NCBI GenBank assembly: GCA_021292105.1
Contig: CM037862.1
Location: forward strand, 30,970,169-31,034,168
Length of the DNA: 64,000 nucleotides
Direction: 5' to 3'
DNA from: Anadara kagoshimensis
Lineage: Eukaryota; Mollusca; Bivalvia; Arcoida; Arcidae
The notes beneath the pieces are model-generated. The model was not told the origin of the DNA and made no database searches. It saw only the letters and a program-made list of their open reading frames with translations. The translations under genes and the position numbers were made by a program. Shown here piece by piece: positions 47,442-59,025 of this stretch. Every line of letters starts with the position of its first letter. The stretch's first letter is position 1.

Positions 47442-48036
47442 AAAGAATGGAACAATCTAGAGGATTAGTGACGAATTCATTCGGAACATCCTCTGGATGT
47501 GAAATGATAAAGGCGACAACTTTCTTCTTTTTTGCCGGGTATTACAGCACTTTTGGGAACGATGAGAAAGCTTCATACGATTTTGATAAAAATTTCAGAG
47601 GTTATGGAGTCTAATGCGATCTAGCTATCTAAATTGGTGAATTTTACGGGTCATACTTATTTTTTGGGTCAAAAATGCAAAAAATGGATTTTTCAGAAAA
47701 AAATTACATTGAACGCACTCCTGTTCAATAACCGTTCATTGTACGAAAAAGTCGTCCATTGACCAAAAAAAGTTTAAGATCTGACGGAAAAGACAGTATT
47801 TTTATATTTTTTCTATCTTGCACATAAAATCCACAATAACTGTTTAAAGTCGATCCTATCATCCAACATAAATTCAATGTACCGTTTTGAATTCATACCC
47901 ATAATAGAGTAACCAATTCTTTACCAAATTATTGGTAGGTTTGGCACTTATCCATTAGGTCTGTGTTAAACTTTTGAGTGGCAAGTTCTGCGGATGAGCT
48001 CTACCAATAGAAATCCTCTAGATTGTTCCATTCTTT
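47442..48036. mobile_element. Inverted-repeat element (MITE-like), 595 bp
   Basis: The left end AAAGAATGGAACAATCTAGA continues as GGATT and is the exact inverse of the right end (AATCC then TCTAGATTGTTCCATTCTTT), giving a 25-bp perfect inverted repeat. The interior is non-coding. No convincing target-site duplication is visible, so the superfamily is open. Confidence 0.75.
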
Positions 48037-48100
48037 CCGCGAAACCCCTAAAGGTGTCGCCACACTAGTATTAAAGTTTGTTCTAAGAATGGTACATTTA

Positions 48101-48220
48101 AACAAGAGGCCCATGGTTCTTAATGCTCACCTGTGTACATATCTCATGCAGAGGTTCAATGGTCAATTACCTTAATGAAAGAAAATGTCTAAATTTTCAG
48201 TAGTTAGGACCAATATGCAA
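48101..48220 (+). mobile_element. Pearl left-end fragment
   Basis: AACAAGAGGCCCATGGTTCT then GCTCACCTGTG and the usual left region to CCAATATGCAA, where a second left end starts. Only 120 bp long. Confidence 0.75.
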
Positions 48221-49044
48221 AACAAGAGGCCCATTGGCCTTAACACTCACCTGTGACCTGGACCTTTGAACCAATGAGCTTCATTCATATATCAAAATGA
48301 TCATTAGGCCAATATACATGCTTATACAAAAAAAGTTAATAGTTTTGCAGATAAATAACTATTTCAGTATTCATTTGCATCTATGACCTTGACCTTTGAA
48401 CCCATAAACTTCATTCATATACCAAAATAGTTGTTAGGATAATACCAACAATATTCTTATATACATGCATTTACAAAAAGTTAATACTTTTTAAGATAAT
48501 TAACCATTTAAGTATTCATTTGCATCTGTGACCTTGACCTTTGAACCTATAACCTTCATTCATATATCAAAATGGTTGTTAGGTTAATACCTACAATATT
48601 CTAATATACATGCCTATACAAAAAGTTAATAGTTTTCAAGATAAATAACCATTTAAGTTTTCATTTGCATCTGTGACCTTTACCTTTGAACCTATAACCT
48701 TCATTCATTTAGAATAATACCTACAATATTCTAATATACATGCCTATACAAAAAGTTAATAGTTTTGAAGATAATTAACCATTTAAGTTTTCATTTGCAT
48801 CTGTGACCTTGACCTTTGATCCCATGACTTTCATTCATATATCAAAATGATCATTAAGATAATACCTACAATATTCTAATATACATGCCTATACAAAATG
48901 TTTATAGTTTATAAAATTAATAACCATTTTAATACTTGTTTGAATCTATGACCTTGACCTTTAAAACCATGACCTTGATCTATGTATCAAAATGATCAGC
49001 ATGTCAGTACCTACAATTAACTGCCATTATCACCAGAAATGTTT
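48221..49044 (+). mobile_element. Pearl-type element, right end replaced by block C
   Basis: Left end AACAAGAGGCCCATTGGCCT then ACTCACCTGTG leads directly into the core, with about six units to 49000. It continues to CACCAGAAATGTTT and is then joined to AATCAAAGCACCGAAAGTGC, the start of the duplicated block, instead of the usual right region. Confidence 0.75.
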
Positions 49045-49318
49045 AATCAAAGCACCGAAAGTGCCCAGCGAACAGAAAGCGAGAACAAAATGCAAGAATC
49101 TTTTGCAATTGCTAATTACCTATCATCATGAAGGATGTTATAACTGTGTCAGTTTTTAAGTACAAGTCAAGATTGCACTGAGTCTCATTTTTTCAATATG
49201 TATTATTCTTCACATGTTTTTTTTCACGGAAGTGTTTTCAAAGTAGGCATATATTCTGCACTGCTGAAAACTTAAGAATTAGATGTTGCATAATACATGC
49301 AATTTTCTTGTCTCCTGT
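49045..49318. repeat. Duplicated block, fragment C
   Basis: 274 bp homologous to the first part of blocks A (9907) and B (29101), from AATCAAAGCACCG to CATGCAATTTTCTTGTCT. All three copies share the same left edge. This suggests that the edge is a real element terminus. Confidence 0.8.
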
Positions 49319-49629
49319 ACTGATTAGTTCTTTGACTGGTTTAGATCCACTTTGAATGCGAGGTAAAAAAGACTCCCGACAGTGTTCAAGATGCAGGAAA
49401 TTGCACCATTTGTACTGAAAAAAGCGAAATTTTTATGGGGGAGCATGCCCCCAGACCCCCCTAGCAAGTCGCGCCTTTGGCACATACTTGTGCCCCCCCA
49501 TTCACCAAGACTCTGGATCCCCCCTGCAAACAGCATACAAAGACATCAACTTGACAGTGTTAAACACCTAATGTCTTCTATCTGTCGTGAATCTTTAACT
49601 GTAAGTACACTTATTTAATCCTTAAAACT
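49319..49629. other. Segment with GC-rich repeat-like tract
   Basis: Contains GGGGGAGCATGCCCCCAGAC then CCCCCTAGCAAG, a tract resembling a widespread invertebrate repeat. ORFs on both strands here are low complexity (Pro-rich) and not credible genes. Confidence 0.4.
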
Positions 49630-50785
49630 GATGACAGCGGAGGACGATCCGGTGCACTAGTCCTTTCAATATTTTACCACCGTCAAAATCGCTGCGGTGG
49701 TCAAATAATTCCCACCGAAGTCCACCGGAAATTTTGCTGTCACAGATTAACAAGAGGCCCATTGGGCCTGATACGCTCACCTGATATGTGTATAAATGGT
49801 TTTATATATGTGTTTTGCTTGCAAGTCTGCTAAACTTGCAAGGGTAGTGGAATGCACTTATGTGTATTGAAAAGTGACAGACTAGATAAACACCTCCAAT
49901 CAAATAGGAGATATTTGGCTTACATTATCATTATCAGCTATTGCTTTTGGCCATCAAACTTTTATGTGTCCTTTCTCTTTTTTAATTGTTTTAACAGCCT
50001 GTGAAGGAGTTTGAGCTTCTTGATTATTTCAAGTGCCATACTTTAACTCTTTTGTGTCAAAAACAAATAGTAACCAAGTGGGGAAATATATTACAAAAGG
50101 AGAGACAAAAAATATATAATACAATAGTTTAATATCTTTTTATTTCTGTTAAAAATAATTTAATGCACACATAAATACTAGGTACATGTAATACAAAATA
50201 TTAACAATTTGTAGCCAACTTCAATATGTAGTAAAAGTTATGAAAACTAGATTTAACTAAATACTTTTATCAAACAATGAACATGCTGTAAATTTACATA
50301 AATTTCACAAAATGAACAAACTATAGTCTTAAGACCCTAGAGAAGCCAAATATCATATTAGAATATTTCTCCAATAATTGGTTTCGGAGAAGAAGATTTT
50401 TTAAGATTTTTGCACCCCTAGGTCACCTTGACCTAGTTATGGTAGCCATGGCAATGCCATGAATAAATCTGAATTGCACCGGCCATATATACTTCTCACC
50501 AAGTTATATTGTAATCTGTCTTGTAGTTTCAGAGGAGATGTCAAAAATAGGTGTTAACGACGCACGCACGCACACACGGTCAGGTGAGCTAAAAATCACC
50601 GCGGCGGGTGGAAATTCACGTATCCGCTAGAGCTGTACTGTACAGTGCAAAACCACTAAGTATTCTCGCACTTTGGTGAATATGCCGGAATGAAGTCTAT
50701 GTACAGGTGCACGATTAAAGACGTCTGAAAGTCTATTTTCAGGGCCGATTTTCATATGAAAAGGTTGAAAACGAGCATAAAAAAC
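49630..50785 (-). repeat. Repeat W, copy 2, split by a pearl element
   Basis: Minus-strand counterpart of 34023-34330. The two parts (49630-49747 and 50597-50785) join across the pearl element at 49748-50596 to restore the uninterrupted arrangement seen in W copy 1 (CCGCGGTG, T-run, AATCCGTGACAGCAAAATTT). Confidence 0.75.
49748..50596 (+). mobile_element. Pearl-type element E7, no ~145-bp core
   Basis: Left end AACAAGAGGCCCATTGGGCC then TGATACGCTCACCTG. It ends with ACGACGCACGCACGCACACA then CGGTCAGGTGAGCTAAAAA. At 849 bp it has intact ends but essentially no tandem core. This is a minimal form of the family. Confidence 0.85.
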
Positions 50786-51693
50786 AACAATATTCGATCC
50801 TTTGCATCCGCACACCTCTATGACTACACCTACGTCTGACAATCTTGAACTTGATACTAATATTGCTTCATTCACAGTAGTTCGCCCTGTACGCTATCAC
50901 CACGTGGAACATGGTTTTAATTGCGATTTTAATAGTAACTTTATTTTAAGTTTTAACGCTATCAACAGAGAATCCATTTTATTCGCCTCGTAAGGGCAGT
51001 TCGCCCATAGTGGTGGAAACTACAGAACGGTTTTGCACAGAGGCGATTGGTTAAAATCAACATTTTATGAATAAATAAAGATTAAATATATAAATATGAA
51101 AAAAATTAATGTAGAAATTTTTTTATCAAATGTTCATGACAGCAGAGTAAAACGAAATATCTAACCAATCAAATAACGGCTTATAAACGTGTCCGGTACT
51201 CGCTGTTTGTTTAATGATCAAGAGTTTATGAATGAATACCTCATTCATGAATCGGTTATGATGTATTTTCAAAATTCATATGTTAGTAATGATGTAGCCT
51301 TTGCATTGAACTTTGTTCCAAATAGCTTTAAACAATGATTCACATTCATTTTCATATTCCATACAGCATAATGTATACATCGATTATTGGCACACTGATA
51401 CTGATGTTCTCATAAATGACGCTAACATATCTGACTACATTATTATAGATTGCGCAAGGTTTGTCAATTAGCGGTTGTTCAGCCTGTCCGCATTTTAAAA
51501 ATGAAATATTTCATTACATGAGACACTTTATGTGCGATGGAATGCTTCCCCGTGTTGGATTCCCTGGTACCCTTCATAACCCACCTGCTTCCCTCTGCAT
51601 TGTTTCCCCCCTTTAGCAATATCAACGGTTTTCTTGCCAGCTGGTGTTGGCGGCTCCCATGACAATACTCCCAGAGATTACTCTCTGTTCATA
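50786..51693. other. Intronic single-copy sequence
   Basis: No repeat recognised. The ORF at 50802-50993 (63 codons, ending ILFAS) has no recognised domain or splice support. Confidence 0.45.
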
Positions 51694-53954
51694 AACAAGA
51701 GGCCCAATAGGGCCTGTGATGCTCAACTGGCAGCTAGTTTACAATTTTTGATAAATAACATGCAAATCTTGTGAAATGGCATTACCCCTCCTTTTTACAA
51801 TTGCAACTGGAACCAAAGTGGTTGGAAACCAAATCTGCATTGGTTTTTCATGTTATTGCTATCTATGTATAGGAACAGAAGCCAACTTGGATTTTGGCTG
51901 ATATGCCAGACACAACTTTTGAATTACTGTTACTAAAGGACTTTTCATGCTGTATTGGGTTAGAATTGGCCAATTCAGGAGAAAATTTTCAATGATTTGA
52001 TTGAAACAAACATCTTATTTGTACACTGCCTAAAAATTGGGTCAACAATTTTTTTCAGGAAAGGTAAAACATTAGGTCATAACCTTCACAATTGACCTTG
52101 ACCTCATTTTGAAGATAATTACAAGAATATTTCAAAACTGAAAACCCCATGTCATTATCTGATCAAATAGTGAAGATATAACAATTTTAGCAATTTTTTG
52201 CATCCGTGACCTTGACCTTTGAACCCATAACCTTTCTCTATACATCAAAATAGTAGCTGAATTAATATCTACAACATTCTAATATATATGCCTATAGAAA
52301 ATGTTAATAGTTTTCAAGATAATTAAGCATTTCAGTATCATTTTGTATCTGTGACCTTGACCTTTGAACCCCTGACCTTAATCTATATATCACAATGATT
52401 GTTACATCAATACCAACAATATTCTAATATACATGCCTATACAAAAAAATTAGTTTTTGTGTTAATTAATGTTTTTGATTTTGTTTTGCATCTGTGACCT
52501 TGACCTTTGAACCCATGACCTTTTTCTATACATCAAAATGGTCGTTGTATTAATACCTACAACATTCTAATATACATGCCTATACAAAAAGTTTATAGTT
52601 TTCAAGATAATGAACCATTTCAGTATTCTTTCGTGTCTGTGACCTTGACCTTTGAACCCATGACCTTAATCTATACATCAAAATGACTGTTGCATCAATA
52701 CCAACAATATTCCAATATACTTGCCTATACAAAAACTTTATAGTTTTCAAGATAATGAACCTTTTCAGTATCATTTCGTGTCTGTGACCTTGACCTTTGA
52801 ACCCATGACCTTAATCTATACATCAAAATGACCGTTGCATCAATACCAACAATATTCCAATATAAATGCCTATACAAAATGTTTATAGTTTTTGAGATAA
52901 TAAATAAAATCAGAAAATCAAAAAATTAGGTCATGACCTTCACAATTGACCTTGAACCCATTTTGAAGGTTTTTACAAGAATATATCAAAACTGAAAACC
53001 CCATGTCATTATCTGAAATAATAGTCAAGTTATAACAATTTAAAACAATTTAAAGCTATTTTATGATTTTTGCAAAATTAAGCGCAAAAACGCGTAACCT
53101 ATTTTTCGTCAGAATTCCACCAAATGAAGCTAAATATCATATCAAATTTTGCCTCCAAAGACTGGTTCTGGAGAAGAAGATTTTTTTAGGTTTTTTCTAT
53201 TTTTAGTAATGGCAGCCATCTTGGATATCTAATCGCCATGATTTGTAAAATCTACAGTCAGACTCTAGCATGGACCTTGCACAGCAAATTAGGTTTCAAA
53301 AGGCCTGGTAGTTTCAGAGTTTTATAAAAGCTGAACATGTTCCCTTTACAATGATACCAAATATGATCTATATCTGCATAATATTATTAAAAACAAAGAT
53401 AAAAACTTTCCCCTACCCCTAATAGAAAAATGTACTGAAAACTTTCAGGTACTCTTAAATATTGAAGTTTTACATGAAGAGCATCCCAATTTTTTTCTGG
53501 GGATAATCCTGATTCCATTATTAGACACCCTTTGGTACCAGAAAAAGTGGTGTCAGAGGATCCAGGGGGAGGCGGGGTGCACTGCACGGTGGGTCCACCT
53601 AGCCCACGGACTATTATATTAGTTGATTCTGTACATAAAGACCATCTGTTCATAAGGGACACTTTTACTGGTTCCCTTGGGTGGCCTTTATAGACATAAA
53701 ATATCTAAGTTATATCTATTGTACATTCAAGAGGTTTTAAAGATTTTCACTATTTCCCAACTTTTGGGTTCCCCAAGGGACATGACCCCTTTATTTGTGC
53801 AATTCTGAAACTCTTTACATTGCCAAGTATCATCCAAGTTGGGACAGTAATTTTGAAGGAGTTGATTTAAATTTGAAAAGTTTACACAGGACACACAACA
53901 GATGGAGATAGATAACAATAACTTATCTGAGCTTTTGGCTCAGGTGAGCTAAAA
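51694..53954 (+). mobile_element. Pearl-type element E8
   Basis: Left end AACAAGAGGCCCAATAGGGC then CTGTGATGCTCAACTGG. Five core units lie at about 52200-52880. The right region is long and includes the sequence GAAGAAGATTTTTTTAGG. The terminus is TGAGCTTTTGGCTCAGGTGA then GCTAAAA. Near 53560-53700 is a tract ending GGTGGCCTTTATAGACAT, which looks like a mariner-type terminus and may be a further nested fragment. Confidence 0.8.
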
Positions 53955-54679
53955 CAAATGTTGCATTTTGAAATCAAACACAAACAAATGATATTATTCT
54001 GATAGAACCAAATAAATATAATTAAAACATAGCAATGCCGTGCTGCTGTATGGTGTAGTTGGGAAAATGGTGTTAGTCACGGGTAGCACCAACTCCCGAG
54101 GGGGTGGGTGGGGATGTCTATTGGACAATCAGATGGTGTTTTTTGGAAAAGAAAGAATGAACCAAACAAAGTGTTGCTTTGTAAAAACTATAAATATATG
54201 AAAGAAATGATCAGTAATTAAAATTTAATAAAGTTCTATAAATTGTACCTGATTGTTGTTTTTCATTTTGGATAGCCTGAGAGAAAGAAGAGGTTTTGCA
54301 AACCCGACCGCCGCTATGAGGGGGTTCATTCTAGATAGCGTTTGTATGTAACTGGATCATTTGCTGTGTAGTCTGGTTTTCAATAAACTGCTGATTATCA
54401 CTCATATTCCCATTATTATATTCATTCCCATTTCATGTTAATTTTACTTTCAAATCGGTAAAGTATTTAAAATCCACATGCTTAGCTTGCACACGGCACT
54501 GTACGATTTATCTCCCTTTCACCACGGAAATGAAATCTACTTAGTAATCAATAAATCAGATTAAAATGCGACAGAATGCCTCAACATCAAAATAAGTCAT
54601 ACTCTTCAAAATAAATTAAAATTAACGCAGATTTCATAAAGAATTAGTTAAATTCACCTACCATTGTTGTTTATTTCAT

Positions 54680-55870
54680 AACAAGAGGCCCATGAGCCTT
54701 AACGCTCACCTGAGGCAGAGGTTCAATGGTCAATGGTCAATGACATTAATAAAAGAGAATATCAAAATTTTCAGCAGTAAGGGCCAATAATATGCAAGTA
54801 TTTTTGCAAATTAATTAATTATAATAATTATTATATAAGTATGCTATATATAACATATCTAAAGTCTAGCTACAATATATTATTTATAGACAGCTAAAAC
54901 ATCTATATATTAAAATTATTAGGCTAATACCTTCAATATTCTAAGATACATGCCTATACAAAAAGTTTATAGTTTTTGAGATAATTAACAATTTAAGTAT
55001 TTGTTCATGTCTCCGACCTTGACCTTTGAACCTATGACCTTCATTCATATATCAAAATGATCGTTAGGCCAATACCTACAATATTCCAATATACATGCCT
55101 ATATAAATAGTTTATTGTTTTTGAGATAATTAACCATTTAAGTATTCGTTCACATCTATGACCTTGACCTTTGAACTTATGACCTTCATTCTTATATCAA
55201 AATTTCATTAAGCCAATACCTATATATTAAAATGTGCATTAGGCCAATACCTACAATATTCTAAGATACATGCCTATACAAAAAGTTTATAGTTTTTGAG
55301 ATAATTAACCATTTAAGTATTAATTCGTGTCTATGACCTTGACCTTTAAACCTATGACCTTCATTCATATAACAAAATGATTGTTAGGCCAATACCTACA
55401 ATATTGTAATATACATGCCTAAAGTTAGTTTTTGAGTTAATTAACCATTTAAGTATTTGTTTGCAGCTATGACCTTGACCTATGAACCTATAACCTTCAT
55501 TCATATATCAAAATGATCATTCTGCAAATGCCTTCAATATTCTAATATACATGCCTATACAAAAAGGTTATACTTTTTTAGATAATTAACCATTTAAGTA
55601 TTCATTTGAGTCTATGACCTTGACCTTTGAACCTATGACCTTCATTCATATATCAAAATGATTGTTGTGCAAATGCCTCCAATATTCTAATATACATGCC
55701 TATACAAAAAGTTTATAGTTTTTTTGTTGAGATAATTAACCATATAAGTATTTCTTCGTGTCTATGACCTTGACCTTTGAACTTCTGACCCTCATTCATA
55801 AATCAAAATGATTGTTAGGCCAATACCCACAATATTCCAATATACATGCCTATACAAAAAGTTTATAGCT
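54680..55870 (+). mobile_element. Pearl-type element E5, lacking its right region
   Basis: Left end AACAAGAGGCCCATGAGCCT then TAACGCTCACCTGAGG, followed by about six core units to 55860. It then ends abruptly at TTATAGCTAAAAA, where repeat X resumes (AAAAAGTTATGAT). The ACGG tract and CAGGTGAGC hairpin are missing. Confidence 0.8.
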
Positions 55871-56090
55871 AAAAAGTTATGATCTTTATGATGCTGCACA
55901 TCGTAGGTACTTTCCAGATATGTGGACTACTTTTTATTGTAGTCTATGAGATTACTTCACCGAACTGCACAAATTATTTTGATGCATCCTGCTGCAACAT
56001 GTTAATAGATTTTGAAAATTCATTTCAGAAATGCATATGTCAGCAAATGCATTACACATCCCAGAATTCATATCTCATGATAGAATGGAT

Positions 56091-57069
56091 CAGGGGTCCG
56101 GAAACGGTCATATTTGCCGGACATGTCCGACAAAAAATTATTTTGACCGACGTGAAAAATCGCCAGTCGGACATTTTTTGTTTTCGGACATTTTCAATTT
56201 TACAACAGAAATATTAAACGGACAAATCAGTTTTCGGTCCGACAAAAGTAAACTACCGCTAGTCTGTCTGTCGGTCTTTTAAACTCTACCTGACTTAACC
56301 ACGCGTTTACCTGTCAACAACAGTAAGATCTAATAATCAGGTGATTGTTTATTAATCAGTAAATACCTGTGGACTTAAGTAGTCGCGTGCCGCGTGTCTT
56401 TTTCTTTTGTTTCCCAGTCCGAATCATTATAACTTTCTTTAAACGTGTGAGTACATGGTCGTAACTGTGTTGATTACGGAACCCATAACGAGTGTCGGTC
56501 AAGGGTGACGGTTTGTCATCAAAGAGGTTCCACGCGGGGTGTTGAAAATTACCTACTACGCGCTTTGTGACTGTTTCTTTATTAATAAATAAAGAAACAC
56601 GATTAAATTTTATTTTAAAAAAGTTTCGGCATTAATATCTTTCATTCACATAAATATATTGGAACCTCGTCAAGCAGTTCGTGATTCGTGATACCTGAAT
56701 TCCTAATTTAGAACCTCTCGCGATAATGTTCTAATTACAATTCGTGTATCTTCGGAATACGAAAATTCCCGATCGTTAGTAAACAATATGGCGGACGTGC
56801 AATATCAAGCATCGTAGACAGTAATGAATACTGATAATAACAGCATATCGCGGAAGCTTAGAAAAGCAGTAAACGTCTTAGTCTTGTAACAACGCACATA
56901 GATTAAAATTGGCAATCGCGGTAGCTCAAAAAAATAGGTTGGTTTGTTTGTCAAAATAAAATAATCCACAACATGCACTGCACGCATACCACCCCCCCCC
57001 CCGTGCCGACGACCTTTTTTTTTTTTTTGCTTGTACAAAATGGACCGGACCGAAATTTCCGAAGCCCTG
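56091..57069. mobile_element. hAT-like MITE with 8-bp target duplication
   Basis: The element starts CAGGGGTCCGGAAACGG and its right end, inverted, reads CAGGGCTTCGGAAATTTCGG. The 8-bp direct repeat GAATGGAT flanks it exactly (56083-56090 and 57070-57077). The length is 979 bp with no transposase. CAGGG termini and an 8-bp duplication are diagnostic of the hAT superfamily. It lies inside repeat X3. A C-run and T-run near 56993-57028 give spurious ORFs. Confidence 0.88.
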
Positions 57070-57190
57070 GAATGGATGTATTCCTTTCAGGTACAATTAC
57101 ACTATTTCTTCAACATACTGTTACATAGTAAAGAAGCCTGTTCTTAGCAGAAAGCGATAGCAATGTACACTTTCACTGACGTGTACGCCG

Positions 57191-59025
57191 TACAAACACC
57201 CCAATTGAATTCATTTAATTCACAATAAAATAAAACAATTTAAGACTTAAATAAAATGAAATAAGCATTGTTTTTAATGAATATTTATGTATATTTATTG
57301 ATGAAGATGTATAAGTTTACCAAGTGAGCTTGAGTCTTGGATTGGTATAAACCATTCTTCCACTACCTATAGCCCCTAGGCTAATAACTGAACAATTTGC
57401 ATCTCCAATCTAGGCAAGAATGGTGTAAACAAGGGGAAAATATTTCTTATTATAAATTTAATTGGTAATTATTTAGAGAACTCAAATGTCAAATGTAACT
57501 GAAATCTTGTACCCGACCCGGTACCGAGTACCAGATGCTTTTCAACTTCCACACATAAATAACAAGAATAAACATATATTATTAAATAATTTATAATCTA
57601 TATAGATGATTTTACCATAAACAAATGCCTTACATTGCAGATAAATCCGCAGAAATCAGAATCTTGTATGTATATTGTAATAACCTATCCTGAATCTCAC
57701 CTCTTCGTGATGAAACCTTAATTACGCATGCACAATGCTCATACTAGTTACACTTCAAAGTTTTGTTCAGCAAGGTTAAATAGAATCAATAACTTTCATT
57801 GTTTTGTTTATTTTATTGAATAAATAAATTTCCAAATTTCAGATTTTCTTTTGGTCACGTTTAAAGTTGCATAAAGTGGTTCCCGATAATAAGAGGGATA
57901 TTACCCGAGTATCAGTATCACTGTTTGGAACCCTATTTTGTATTACATGTACTGGGTTGAATGTAGTTCCTCAAGGTGTTCCGATACTTACCTTGTGTGT
58001 CATAAACTGACAGAAGTATAAACAATGTTCACGATTACTGACATGTTGTGTCATTTTGAATGAAAGTCAAGAGTTTAATTGAACTTATATACATTTTATT
58101 TTAGGTCTACAACAATGATACATGTTTAACGGGTAATGGGTAAAAAATTTGTTACCCGGGTACAGTCATTACCCTTACCGTGAACGGGTAACCGGGTACT
58201 CGTCACAGCCCTAGACTAAAAACCGGAAGATAGACATTACAATGTATTTAATTTTCTTCCAAGATGAAAATTGTTTGAAAAGTGATTTAAAACAATGTAT
58301 TTGTATTTTTTTTTTGTTCCTTGAGTGGTAACTTTGATTTTTTTAAGAAAAGGTATATTTATCTCGTACGAGATTTTGTTTACACGGTTTGTTGAACACG
58401 TGCATGGATTCGGTAATTGAGTGATTTGAAGATTAACTCTTCGGTTGATTACAGACAGTTAGTACTGATTAATTATAACACTGATTTTACACTTGCGGGA
58501 CAATATTATGATATTGTGGCTTCATCTTACACCATGAACTAACTCAGTCGAGATTGACAATATCAGTAATCAGGGAAAAAACTCAGTCACCAATTTTCAA
58601 TTCGGCGTTTTAATGGCCAATTCGGTGATTATTATCTGATTTTGGCCTTTTTGTGGGACCGTGCTTTCAGAACCGGAGTATAAGCCTCTAATTAACAGAT
58701 TAATTATAAAGTGACCATCAGAATTTTGATGAATGCAATCGGTAAGGTTTATCGTAACACCTGGGTTGAAACTATTACTTTTATCACTGTTATGTTTTAT
58801 GATCTCTTAAATTATTTTTTGATGAGCTTGGTTTCAAGGATGGCATGACCGTTCTAGACAATACTTCGGCGGTTGTTAGGGTGTCCGCTGACTGCCTTTG
58901 GTAGGCAGGTGAATTTTAGGCTAAATTTTTTATAAAAAACCTTCCTACTCTTGTAAATTAAATATGAATAGATTTCAAATAAAAATTATGGAAAAAACTG
59001 TCTGATTTGATGGGGATCATATTCA
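57191..59025. other. Intronic sequence, mostly unrecognised
   Basis: No exon seen. Around 58130-58215 GGGTAATGGG, GTTACCCGGGTACAG and CGGGTAACCGGGTACTCGTC then ACAGCCCTAG look like the end of a hAT-type repeat. Related GTACCCGACCCGGTACCGAG lies at about 57510. A matching terminus and target duplication could not be identified. Confidence 0.45.

Larger units (their letters stand above)
54006..57190 (+). mobile_element. Repeat X, copy X3, split by two insertions
   Basis: Left end AAAACATAGCAATGCCGTGC then TGTATGGTGTAGTTGGG; right end GACGTGTACGCCGTACAAAC. X sequence occupies 54006-54679, 55871-56090 and 57078-57190. The gaps are a pearl element and a hAT-like element. Joining the parts gives the order seen in X2 and X4. 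Confidence 0.75.

Noticed and set aside
50802..50993. 63-codon plus-strand ORF of mixed composition
   Set aside because: Less repetitive than others but no domain, no splice signals and no second piece was found.
58130..58215. Complete hAT-type element ending at GTCACAGCCCTAG
   Set aside because: One plausible terminus only; neither a matching opposite end nor an 8-bp duplication could be found, so it is noted only as a possible fragment.
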